Below, piece after piece: positions 27,204 through 33,967 of a stretch of DNA of 64,000 nt. How positions within the stretch are numbered: the first letter of the stretch is position 1; the number at the start of each line of letters is the position of its first letter. This DNA is from Phycisphaerales bacterium (GTDB lineage: Bacteria > Planctomycetota > Phycisphaerae > Phycisphaerales > UBA1924): assembly GCA_035627955.1 (NCBI GenBank), contig DASPKU010000019.1, forward strand, positions 327,912 to 391,911. The letters are read 5' to 3'. A program made the translations under genes and the position numbers. The notes under the pieces are model-generated. The model made no database searches and was not told where the DNA came from. It saw only the letters and a program-made list of their open reading frames with translations.

Positions 27204-27896
27204 CTACGCCGCCAGCGGCATGGTAGAGGCCTGCTGCACGCGCACGCTCGCGCGCAGCGGCATGCTCCACGGCCCCAGCGTGCCGCGGGGGCCGATCCAG
27301 CGGGCGAAGTAGGTGGTGCTCCAGCCCGGGGGCGCGGGCGGCGCGTCCACGGTCTTGCGCGTCAGCGTCATCACGGTCACCGGCTCGGCCCCCGCGGGGC
27401 TTTCGGCCCGTTGCGGCGCGACGGTGCGGCACAGCAGCAGGCCCATCGCGCCTTCGGGGCGGGCCCGCCCGGTGCCCGGCGGCCTCAGCACGCGGATGGT
27501 GTGCTGCAGGCCGGTGTCGTCCATCAGGAACAGCTGCGGCCAGTCCTCGATCGCCCGCCGCCTCGGGAAGGCGTGGGGCGGAGGGATCAGGCCCAGGCTG
27601 ATCAGCTGCGCGGGCGTGACGCTGGCGTTGGCCCGCACCAGCCCCGCCAGCCGGCGCAGCACCGCCGTGCAGGCCTTCCGCTGCTCCCTCTTGTTGAGCA
27701 CGTCGATGCTGGTGCGCGAGTTCCTGTTGCTCGCTCTGCTCCATGCGGCGGCCCAGGCGTCCGCCGCCGCCACCATCGCGAGCGCGTCCTCCGCCGTGAG
27801 CCCGTACACCCCCGGCGCGGCCACCACCAGCGTGCGGAAGTTCCGCACAAACCCGTCGAACTCCGCGTCACGGTTGGGGATGAAGGGTGCGGACAT
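27204..27896 (-). CDS. Unknown ~230-aa protein, paralog of the gene at 16.9 kb
   Basis: 230 residues; family not recognised. As in the gene at 16916-17611 the first ~110 residues are helical (GLTAEDALAMVAAADAWAAAW..., AVLRRLAGLVRANASVTPAQL). A proline hinge (LISLGLIPPPHAF) follows, and the C-terminal half is beta-rich and FN3-like (TYFARWIGPRGTLGPWSMPLRASV). The two proteins differ in length by one residue but are strongly diverged. Both sit at the end of a 21-nt periodic array. The ATG at 27896 is the first that excludes the array. No signal peptide is seen. Confidence 0.75.
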   Translation of the reverse strand: MSAPFIPNRDAEFDGFVRNFRTLVVAAPGVYGLTAEDALAMVAAADAWAAAWSRASNRNSRTSIDVLNKREQRKACTAVLRRLAGLVRANASVTPAQLISLGLIPPPHAFPRRRAIEDWPQLFLMDDTGLQHTIRVLRPPGTGRARPEGAMGLLLCRTVAPQRAESPAGAEPVTVMTLTRKTVDAPPAPPGWSTTYFARWIGPRGTLGPWSMPLRASVRVQQASTMPLAA

Positions 27897-27940
27897 GCTG
27901 CCTCGCGCGTAGGTGGTGGAGACGGGCGCTGCGCGGCCAT

Positions 27941-28213
27941 CAACGCGCACGCCACCCTGCTGCACCCCTTGTTTCGGCACGTACACACAGGGCCTGAAGG
28001 GAAAAACCACGGTTTATGCACTGTGCACCTGGGCGGCAGCCTCGCAGAACCGCTGCGCGCGCTCAGAAACCGCGGTTGATGGAGTCCGCACACGGGTCAG
28101 CAGCGCAGAAACCGCGGTTTTTCGATGTCACGCGCGGGCGGGCGACGCCCACACGGCTGTCTGCGCCGCATAAACCGCGGTTTCTGAGCGTGCGCAGCGC
28201 GTGCAGAGACTTC
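27941..28213. repeat. 21-nt periodic repeat array with AAACCGCGGTTT palindromes (array 2)
   Basis: The 12-bp palindrome AAACCGCGGTTT (or one-base variants) occurs at 28004, 28067, 28109 and 28172, spaced 63, 42 and 63 bases, all multiples of 21. The intervening 21-nt blocks share GCAC/ACAC starts and GCGC-rich cores, giving about 13 units in one register. The array occupies the gap upstream of the 230-residue gene. Read in any frame it yields short heptad-like peptides with stops, so coding is unlikely. Each palindrome is symmetric and could be a dimer-binding site. Confidence 0.85.
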
Positions 28214-28283
28214 GCACGTGCGCCGCGTGGTCTCTCGCTCTGACGCCGGTTGCTCGCGCGCCCTTCGCTGCGCCCGTTCCGCG

Positions 28284-28332
28284 GGTGCAAAAGGGGCTGC
28301 CGCCACTCTTGCGACTCCCTGCTGAAGGCAAG
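28284..28332. repeat. Dispersed ~48-bp hairpin repeat, copy 1
   Basis: It begins GGTGCAAAAGGGGCTGCCGC and ends CTCCCTGCTGAAGGCAAG. The minus-strand reading has a GGGGC/GCCCC-type stem followed by TTTT. Near-identical copies lie at 29691-29737 and 30132-30180. Confidence 0.85.
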
Positions 28333-28421
28333 ACGCTTGCGCGCTCGGCGGGCGCGGTGCGCACGCAGAGGCCCGGAGAGCCCGAGAGGGGCGGCCTTAA
28401 AACCCCTCTCGGTTGCGCGGC

Positions 28422-29141
28422 TCACGACGCGGGCGCGGGCCTGGGGCGCGGGGCCAGCCCGCACTCGGGGCAGGGCGCGGTTTCAGCAAGGCCCTTGCGG
28501 TCGTAGGCGCAGGTGGGGCAGAGGCCGTTGCTGCGCCGCAGGTGCCGCACCCACCAGCGCCACGCCTCGTGCAGGGCGAAGAAGACGGGGCTGTAGAGGA
28601 TGGCGTTGAGGAGGAGGCCGGGCCAGAGGATGAGGTAGGGGAGCGGCATCTTCACCACATCCCTGATGAGTCCGAAGAACATGACGCGCGGGGTGGCGTC
28701 CTCGGCGTACGTGGTGGCCCCCTTGACGCAGTGCATGGGCCAACCGGACACGTAAACGCCCATGCTGCGCGTGATGTCGGGCGACGGCGGGGTCAGATGT
28801 TCACGCCGCTTGCGGATCTCGGCGACCGCCCAGGAGGGGGCTTCGGTAAGAGCGCCAATCACTCCTCCGTCCGGCGTCGGTATGGCGGCTCTTCTCTCGA
28901 CCTCGCGCAGCATCAATGCGGCATTATCAAAACCTTGAATGTGGCAGCCGGCGTTGGTTGCGGAGCGGTCCGCGATGATGTAAAGGTGCAGGCCCTCGAT
29001 GCTGACGGGCCCTTCTGTGAATTCGCGGCCGTCGGCGCTGACGTTGGAAATCGCCACCCACGCCACCACCACGCCCGCCACCGCCCCCAGCAGCACGTAG
29101 CACGCCCACGCCGCCGCGTGCTTCTTCCAGCGCGTCCGCAT
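28422..29141 (-). CDS. Membrane protein with C-terminal zinc ribbon (copy 2)
   Basis: 239 residues, the same length as copy 1 at 18151. It has an N-terminal helix (AAWACYVLLGAVAGVVVAWVAI), an exposed middle region, a second hydrophobic segment (PYLILWPGLLLNAILYSPVFF) and a zinc ribbon CPTCAYDRKGL...PCPECG. Function unknown; the shared plan suggests a membrane protein with a cytoplasmic metal-binding knob. The 21-nt array 2 lies between this gene and the 230-residue gene downstream. Confidence 0.78.
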   Translation of the reverse strand: MRTRWKKHAAAWACYVLLGAVAGVVVAWVAISNVSADGREFTEGPVSIEGLHLYIIADRSATNAGCHIQGFDNAALMLREVERRAAIPTPDGGVIGALTEAPSWAVAEIRKRREHLTPPSPDITRSMGVYVSGWPMHCVKGATTYAEDATPRVMFFGLIRDVVKMPLPYLILWPGLLLNAILYSPVFFALHEAWRWWVRHLRRSNGLCPTCAYDRKGLAETAPCPECGLAPRPRPAPAS

Positions 29142-29217
29142 GGGGGCAGTGTACTTCGCGCGTGGCCTGGTCGCGCCGCCGGCTCCCGGCGGCGGTGCGG
29201 TGCGGTAGACTGCGGTG

Positions 29218-29469
29218 ATGGACAACAACCCGCAGCTGCCGGGGAGCGATCCCGCGGCGCGGAACAGCGCCATGGGCGCGGCGATCTTCGCGGGCTTTGC
29301 GGTGGTGGTGGTGTGCCGGGTGGTGGTGCACGACGGCGAGACGCGCTCGCCGAGCACGGGGCAGCGGGTGGGCGGGGAGGCCGTGTTCCCGGCCCTGCTG
29401 GCGGCGCTGTTCATTTACGCCGGCGTGTACGCGCTCGTGCGGCGTCTATCGCGGCGCGGGGAGAAGTAG
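29218..29469 (+). CDS. Small two-helix membrane protein, unknown
   Basis: 83 residues from the ATG at 29218. Two hydrophobic stretches (MGAAIFAGFAVVVVCRVVVH and AVFPALLAALFIYAGVYALV) are linked by a short hydrophilic loop. It is divergent from zinc-ribbon copy 2, with only 76 bases between starts, and is followed directly by a palindromic terminator. No family recognised. Confidence 0.6.
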   Translation: MDNNPQLPGSDPAARNSAMGAAIFAGFAVVVVCRVVVHDGETRSPSTGQRVGGEAVFPALLAALFIYAGVYALVRRLSRRGEK

Positions 29470-29485
29470 ACGTCGGCACGCGTGC

Positions 29486-29515
29486 AAAGCCCAGGGATCA
29501 TGATCCCTGGGCTTT
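29486..29515. terminator. Perfect 30-bp palindromic terminator, second copy
   Basis: Identical over 30 bases to 7988-8017 (half-site AAAGCCCAGGGATCA). It lies 17 bases after the stop of the small membrane protein gene. Confidence 0.75.
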
Positions 29516-29568
29516 CGGTTCACATTGGGACATCCGTGCGCACGGTCGACGGCAACGCCCCCGGGACT

Positions 29569-29622
29569 TTGGGCACGGTGGGGGGGTGCGCGGCTTTGCC
29601 GCACCTCCCCACAAGTGCCCAA
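29569..29622. repeat. Long intergenic hairpin (TTGGGCAC arms)
   Basis: An outer pair TTGGGCAC/GTGCCCAA and an inner pair GGTGCGCGGC/GCCGCACC surround a TTT loop. It is a GC-rich hairpin in the gap between convergent genes and is probably a dispersed repeat or terminator. Confidence 0.75.
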
Positions 29623-29690
29623 CCGGAGCCAGCGCCTTCGCTGCTTTGCCTTGGAGTCTTCAGCGCACACTGCGCGGCCGCGGGTCCGCT

Positions 29691-29737
29691 GGTGCAAAAG
29701 GGGCTGCCGCCCCTCTTGCGACTCCCTGCCTAAGGCA
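29691..29737. repeat. Dispersed ~48-bp hairpin repeat, copy 2 (terminator of zinc-ribbon copy 3)
   Basis: Same sequence family as 28284-28332. It overlaps the last codons of the minus-strand zinc-ribbon gene. Its GGGGCGGCAGCCCCTTTT part (minus strand) looks like a rho-independent terminator for that gene. Confidence 0.8.
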
Positions 29738-30062
29738 CGTTGTCCGAGGGCCCGCCGCACTCGGGGCAGGGGGCGTTCTGCGCCGTGCCGGTACGGTCGT
29801 AGCCGCACGCGGGGCAGAGGCGGGACGCGGCGATGACGGCGCGTTTCAGGCGGCTGGCCGTGTAGAACATGGACACCATCAGGCAAGGACCCATCAGGCC
29901 AAGCCCGATGAGCGAGAGCGTGCGGAACGCGCCGGGCGGCCTGTGCTCGAGTTTGCAGGCCAGTAGCTGCAGTGTGAAGCCCAGGATCATCACCGAGACC
30001 AAGTGCAGCGTCATCCTCGCGTTGCGGGCCGCGCGGACCAGCTCAAGCCTGATCGTGTTCAT
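29730..30062 (-). CDS. Small membrane protein with C-terminal zinc ribbon (copy 3)
   Basis: 110 residues from the ATG at 30062. Two hydrophobic helices (LHLVSVMILGFTLQLLACKL, SLIGLGLMGPCLMVSMFYTA) lead to a zinc ribbon CPACGYDRTGT...PCPECG. It lacks the large middle region of copies 1 and 2. Function unknown. Its stop codon lies inside the copy of the dispersed repeat at 29691-29737. Confidence 0.75.
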   Translation of the reverse strand: MNTIRLELVRAARNARMTLHLVSVMILGFTLQLLACKLEHRPPGAFRTLSLIGLGLMGPCLMVSMFYTASRLKRAVIAASRLCPACGYDRTGTAQNAPCPECGGPSDNVP

Positions 30063-30131
30063 GGGCGGGCTCCTGGGGCCCTTGGAGGCAGTGTACAACC
30101 ACGATGAATGATCCGGTGCGCGGTGGCCGCT

Positions 30132-30180
30132 GGTGCAAAAGGGGCTGCGGCCCCTCTTGCGACTCCCTGCTGAAGGCAAG
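30132..30180. repeat. Dispersed ~48-bp hairpin repeat, copy 3
   Basis: Near-identical to 28284-28332 (differences mainly in the hairpin arm). It lies upstream of zinc-ribbon copy 3 and of the plus-strand glycosyltransferase-like gene. Confidence 0.85.
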
Positions 30181-30345
30181 GCGTTCGCGCGATGGGTGAG
30201 CAGGGTGCGCACCGCACCAACTTCCGCAGAGCCGGAAGTTGGTGGCACGGGGTGCGGCCACGCCGGCGTGCGCGCCTCTTGCATGCCTTTCTCCGCGCCC
30301 CCGCGTCTCCGCGAGAGCTTCTCCGGTCCGGCGCTACCCTTGTTC

Positions 30346-30999
30346 ATGCTCGTGGTCAGCTACTACACCGGCGACGGGAACTACGCGGCGTACGCGGCCA
30401 AGCTCCGCGCGAGCTGCGAGAAGTTCGGCATCGAGCACCAGATCGAGCAGCTGCCCTCGGGGGGCGACTGGGTGAGGAACCTGGGGTTCAAGCCCAGGTT
30501 CGTGTACGACAAGCTGCTCAAGAACAAGAAGAGCGTGGTCTGGATGGACGCGGACTGCGAGGTCATGCAGTACCCCGCGCTGCTGGACGACGACCAGTAC
30601 GACCTGATGATCTACAACTGGTACGCGGAGGCCAACCCGGGGGCGCGGTTCCACGACGCCACGAGGCTGGGGCCCGCGAGCGGGGTGTTCCGCGTCAAGT
30701 ACGGGGCGCCCATGCTGCAGTTCCTGCACGCGTGGATGCAGCAGTGCCAGAAGCTGCCCAGGATGCGCGACGACCTGCTGCTGGGGCACGTGTACAGCAA
30801 CTGGAAGGGCCCGAAGCTGAGGACGTTCTGGCTGCCCAAGGCGTACAACAGGATGGACAGCCACTGGCCCGAGGTGGAGCCGGTCATCAACCACGTGTAC
30901 ACCGACGGGACCATCTTCGCGGCGGGGGCGGGCGACGCGCCGCTGGAGAAGGGTTTGCCGGTGCAGGCGACGGACCCGATGGCGCCGCGGGAGGGGTAG
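30346..30999 (+). CDS. Glycosyltransferase-like protein (GT-A type, DxD)
   Basis: 217 residues. The start is chosen where a typical GT-A first strand begins (MLVVSYYTGDGNYAAYAAKL). The acidic motif VVWMDADCEVMQYP is a DxD-type metal and sugar-nucleotide site, preceded by PRFVYDKLLKNKKS. GVFRVKYG and DDLLLGHVYSNW fit the acceptor half. The donor and acceptor sugars are unknown. It stands alone, with no polysaccharide cluster nearby. The frame is open far upstream through repeat sequence, which I exclude. Confidence 0.75.
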   Translation: MLVVSYYTGDGNYAAYAAKLRASCEKFGIEHQIEQLPSGGDWVRNLGFKPRFVYDKLLKNKKSVVWMDADCEVMQYPALLDDDQYDLMIYNWYAEANPGARFHDATRLGPASGVFRVKYGAPMLQFLHAWMQQCQKLPRMRDDLLLGHVYSNWKGPKLRTFWLPKAYNRMDSHWPEVEPVINHVYTDGTIFAAGAGDAPLEKGLPVQATDPMAPREG

Positions 31000-31004
31000 G
31001 CGTT

Positions 31005-31156
31005 CAACCGCAGAGCACGCAGAGAACGCAGAGGGATGCACGGGATCGGGGACCGGGCCGCGGACGCAGCGGGATGCACCGGCGGGCTTGGCTCCCGGCT
31101 TCCCGGCCTTAAACCCTGCCCCGCGCCTTCCTCTGCGTGCTCTGCGAGCTCTGCGG
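31005..31156. repeat. Inverted repeat with CGCAGAG arms
   Basis: AACCGCAGAGCACGCAGAG starts the left arm and CTCTGCGAGCTCTGCGGT ends the right arm, nearly complementary over ~28 bases. It lies between convergent genes and is of the same general type as 16743-16905 and 25850-26005. Confidence 0.8.
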
Positions 31157-31166
31157 TAATAGGTCT

Positions 31167-32048
31167 TTACACCTTGCGGTCCAGCAATCGGTACGAAACG
31201 GCCTCGGAGACGTGGTGGGTCGCGAGCGTGGGGGCGCCCTCGAGGTCGGCGATGGTGCGGGCGACGCGCCGGACCTTGTCGTAGGCCCGGGCGGAGAGAC
31301 CGAGTTCCGTGAGGGCCTGGCCCAGCATCTCGTGCGCGGCCTGGTCCATGGGCGCAAGGGTGTCGAGCTGCTTGCCGGAGAGGCGGGCGTTGGGGGTGGT
31401 GGCGCCCTGGCGGGCGTGCTGGGCGGCGCGGGCGCGTTCCACCTGCTCTTTCATCTGCGCGGTTGTGGTGCCAGGCTTGGTCGGCTTGGCGTGCTGCGTG
31501 CCCGCGGTGAGCTCCTTCCACGGCACCGCGGGGGCCTCGACGTGGATGTCGATGCGGTCCAGCAGCGGGCCGCTGAGGCGGGCCATGTACCGCTCCATCT
31601 CGCGCTTGCCCGCCTCGCCGGGCGAGAGGTCGCCCTTGGGCGTCGGGTTCATGGCCGCGATGAGCATGAAGTTGGCGGGGAAGCGCACGGCCGAGTGCGA
31701 GCGGGCGATGGTGACGACGTGGTCCTCCATGGGCTGCCTTAAACCCTCGAGCACGTCGCGGGGGAACTCGGCGAGCTCGTCGAGGAACAGGACCCCTCTG
31801 TGCGACAAGGAGATCTCGCCCGGCCGCGGCACGACGCCGCCGCCGACGATGGCCGCGGAGCTGGCGGTGTGGTGGGGCGAGCGGACGGGGCGGGTGGCGA
31901 TGAGACCCTGCCCGGGGTTGAGCTGGCCCGCGGCCGAGTAGATGCGCGTGATCTCGATCGCCTCCTCGGGCGTGAGCGGCGGCAGCACGCCCGGCAGCGC
32001 CTTGGCCATCATGGTCTTGCCGCTGCCGGGGGGGCCGAGCATGAGGGA
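31167..32048 (-). pseudogene. comM: ComM/YifB Mg-chelatase-like ATPase, 5' half removed by island insertion
   Basis: About 293 residues remain of a protein that is normally ~500. They start at LMLGPPGSGKT (Walker A) and continue through VLFLDELAEFPRDVLEGLRQPMEDH (Walker B) and the C-terminal Mg_chelatase domain (GPLLDRIDIHVEAP..., VRRVARTIADLEG). ComM is a hexameric helicase that aids branch migration of incoming DNA during natural transformation. The N-terminal Lon-like half is missing, and upstream sequence belongs to a serine recombinase. The frame runs on into recombinase DNA, but that is not ComM sequence. The lost half was not found in the window. Confidence 0.9.
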
Positions 32049-33694
32049 ACCCGGACCAAGTGTCCGACGCGGGTGCGATCTGCCGAGTCTGGCAGTTGGG
32101 CCGAGTTCAAAGGCGTTGTAGCCGACTGTCCGCAACGGTTCGGCTCTGTTTGAGCGTGGGGGCCCTCAACAGCCTTGGGCAAGGACAATGCAAACGTCAC
32201 CCGGCTCACTCCCCACGTACGCACAGAACCCCCTAAGACCCGCCCCCGCATGTCCCGGCCGAGCTTGTTCCCGGTCCGGACTGCCTCGACATCCACGCGC
32301 CGAACGATGGTTCGGAGCACCGCCCGTTTCTGGTCTCCTGAGAGTCTCGTGCGGCCTGCAAGGACGGTTTGGACGGCCTTGACGACGCGAGTGGACTGAC
32401 TGGTGTCCATGGTGGCTGCTTTGCCCCGGAGAGCCTCCAGCTCACGATCGTGGGCCGCGATGCCTTCCTTGGTCTGCTTCGTTTTCGCCAGGAACTCGTC
32501 CTTGGTGATCTCGCCGTCGGCCCTCATTTCTAGCAGCCGATCGAGCCGCCGCCTGCCCCTGCCGATCTGGTCGTTGAGGTGGTCGATCTCTTGCAGCACC
32601 GCCTGTCGTTGGTAGGGGTCCGCAGCGGCTGCCAGCAGCCGCTCAACGAACTCCGCAGAAGTGGCCAGTGACGCGAAGGCGTCCCAAACTGCACCGTCCA
32701 CGGTCTCCGCGTCCAACCACGGGCACCCCTTTACCCCTTTGGGTGCTCGGTAGAGCCTACACCCTCGCCCAACGTCCCCCTCGTACTTGTGGTTGTCCAC
32801 GTAGAGCAGCCCTGAGAGCATCCTCGGGACCGCTGTTCGCGGCAGCTTAGGCCGAGCCCGAACCGCGTCCCAAACTTCGCGGGTGACAATGGCGGGGTAT
32901 GCGTTCTCCCGGATGATCGCTTTCTGGTTGTTGGGGTCGAACCGGAAACCTCGCGTGCCCTTGCCGCTGACCCAGACATTGCTGGCGCAGGTCCCGATGT
33001 AGGCGGGATTATCAAGAGCGCGGCGGACGCTAGTCTTGCCCCATTGGCCTCCCCGGGGTGACACAAGTCCCAACCGATTCAGTTCAACGGCTACCGAGCG
33101 ATCCCCCCGCCCCTCAGCGCTCAGCTTGAATAGGCGTCGGATGGTTGCGGCCTCGGCCTCCACGATGACCAGCGTGCCTCGTCCCGGTTCGCCTGGGTGC
33201 GGGTTTCTGAAGCCGAAGGGGGCTGGCCCTGAACTCTTGCGTCCCTGCTCGGCCCTCTGGCGCTTACCCCGCAGCATTCGTTCCTTGATCCGCTCAGACT
33301 CGGCCCTATCCACGACACCCTGAATCCCGACCATGAACCGCTCGTCGATGCTGGAGAGGTCGCGGACAGTGCCATTGATCAGGATCTTGAGTCCTCGTTC
33401 CTTGAGCTCCCGCATCAGCAGGGCGACCTCTAGCTCATCCCCGCGTGTCAGGCGGCTCTGCTCGTGCACGTAAATCGCATCCAGGGTGTGTTCGCGGATG
33501 AACCCCAGCACCTGCTGAAGCACACGGCGGTCGCTTGCTGCCTGGGTTGCCGACTCCGCACCTTTGAACGTGGCAGCGGTTGTCCACCCCGACTTGCTGG
33601 CGTGCTCCGCATAGACGCGCTCCTGCGCTTCCAGCGACGCCCCTTGGTCCGCCTGCCGCTCGGTGCTCACTCTAAACAGGGCTACGACCTTCAT
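32009..33694 (-). CDS. Large serine recombinase (site-specific integrase)
   Basis: 561 residues. The N-terminal resolvase domain has the nucleophile in ALFRVSTERQ (Ser10), with RLTRGDELEVALL and DRAESERIKERM further on. The recombinase domain (GRKSSGPAPFGFRNP..., SVRRALDNPAYIG) and a degenerate zinc ribbon (LLYVDNHKYEG...GCRLYRAPKGVKGCPW) follow, then a coiled coil. Such enzymes integrate and excise phages or islands between attP and attB. The last ~12 codons lie beyond the comM junction, so the protein's C-terminus is supplied by the target gene. ATG 33694 is preferred, with GAGAGG 6 bases upstream. Confidence 0.93.
   Translation of the reverse strand: MKVVALFRVSTERQADQGASLEAQERVYAEHASKSGWTTAATFKGAESATQAASDRRVLQQVLGFIREHTLDAIYVHEQSRLTRGDELEVALLMRELKERGLKILINGTVRDLSSIDERFMVGIQGVVDRAESERIKERMLRGKRQRAEQGRKSSGPAPFGFRNPHPGEPGRGTLVIVEAEAATIRRLFKLSAEGRGDRSVAVELNRLGLVSPRGGQWGKTSVRRALDNPAYIGTCASNVWVSGKGTRGFRFDPNNQKAIIRENAYPAIVTREVWDAVRARPKLPRTAVPRMLSGLLYVDNHKYEGDVGRGCRLYRAPKGVKGCPWLDAETVDGAVWDAFASLATSAEFVERLLAAAADPYQRQAVLQEIDHLNDQIGRGRRRLDRLLEMRADGEITKDEFLAKTKQTKEGIAAHDRELEALRGKAATMDTSQSTRVVKAVQTVLAGRTRLSGDQKRAVLRTIVRRVDVEAVRTGNKLGRDMRGRVLGGSVRTWGVSRVTFALSLPKAVEGPHAQTEPNRCGQSATTPLNSAQLPDSADRTRVGHLVRVPSCSAPPAAARP
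32040..32056. other. Probable attachment-site junction (island/comM)
   Basis: To the left of ~32045 the sequence is comM (Walker A onward on the minus strand); to the right it is the recombinase gene of the island. This marks one recombined attachment site. The exact crossover dinucleotide cannot be fixed without the other end or an empty site. Confidence 0.65.
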
Positions 33695-33736
33695 GGTCAT
33701 CCTCTCACGCCGGCACCTTGCCGGCGTGCGTCACAC

Positions 33737-33967
33737 CTACCCCAAAGGGCCAGCATGGATCAAGTCCTTGTTGGTGACGGGTTTATGGGCCCGGATTCGG
33801 GCGGCGAGCTCCACAGCTGGTGTGGTTGCCCAGGCCGCCATGAGTTCGGACACCCGGGCACAGTCCCCTACGGTCGCGGCCGCCGTGATGGCTGCCTTGA
33901 TCGCTAGCTCTGCCTCCTCCACCTCAGCGGCGGCGCTGAGGATCGCATTCGCATAGGTGGGGATCAT
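33737..33967 (-). CDS. Small unknown protein of the island operon
   Basis: 76 residues, helical and Ala-rich (ANAILSAAAEVEEAELAIKAAITAAATVGD...). Its ATG overlaps the stop of the ATPase gene upstream by 4 bases (ATGA), and the serine recombinase starts 42 bases after its stop. Coupling supports it being real. Function unknown; an accessory to excision or replication is possible. Confidence 0.65.
   Translation of the reverse strand: MIPTYANAILSAAAEVEEAELAIKAAITAAATVGDCARVSELMAAWATTPAVELAARIRAHKPVTNKDLIHAGPLG

Noticed and set aside
31167..32135. Intact short ComM-like ATPase starting at 32135
   Set aside because: The first ~29 residues are recombinase DNA read in another frame, and the essential N-terminal half is missing; treated as a truncated gene.
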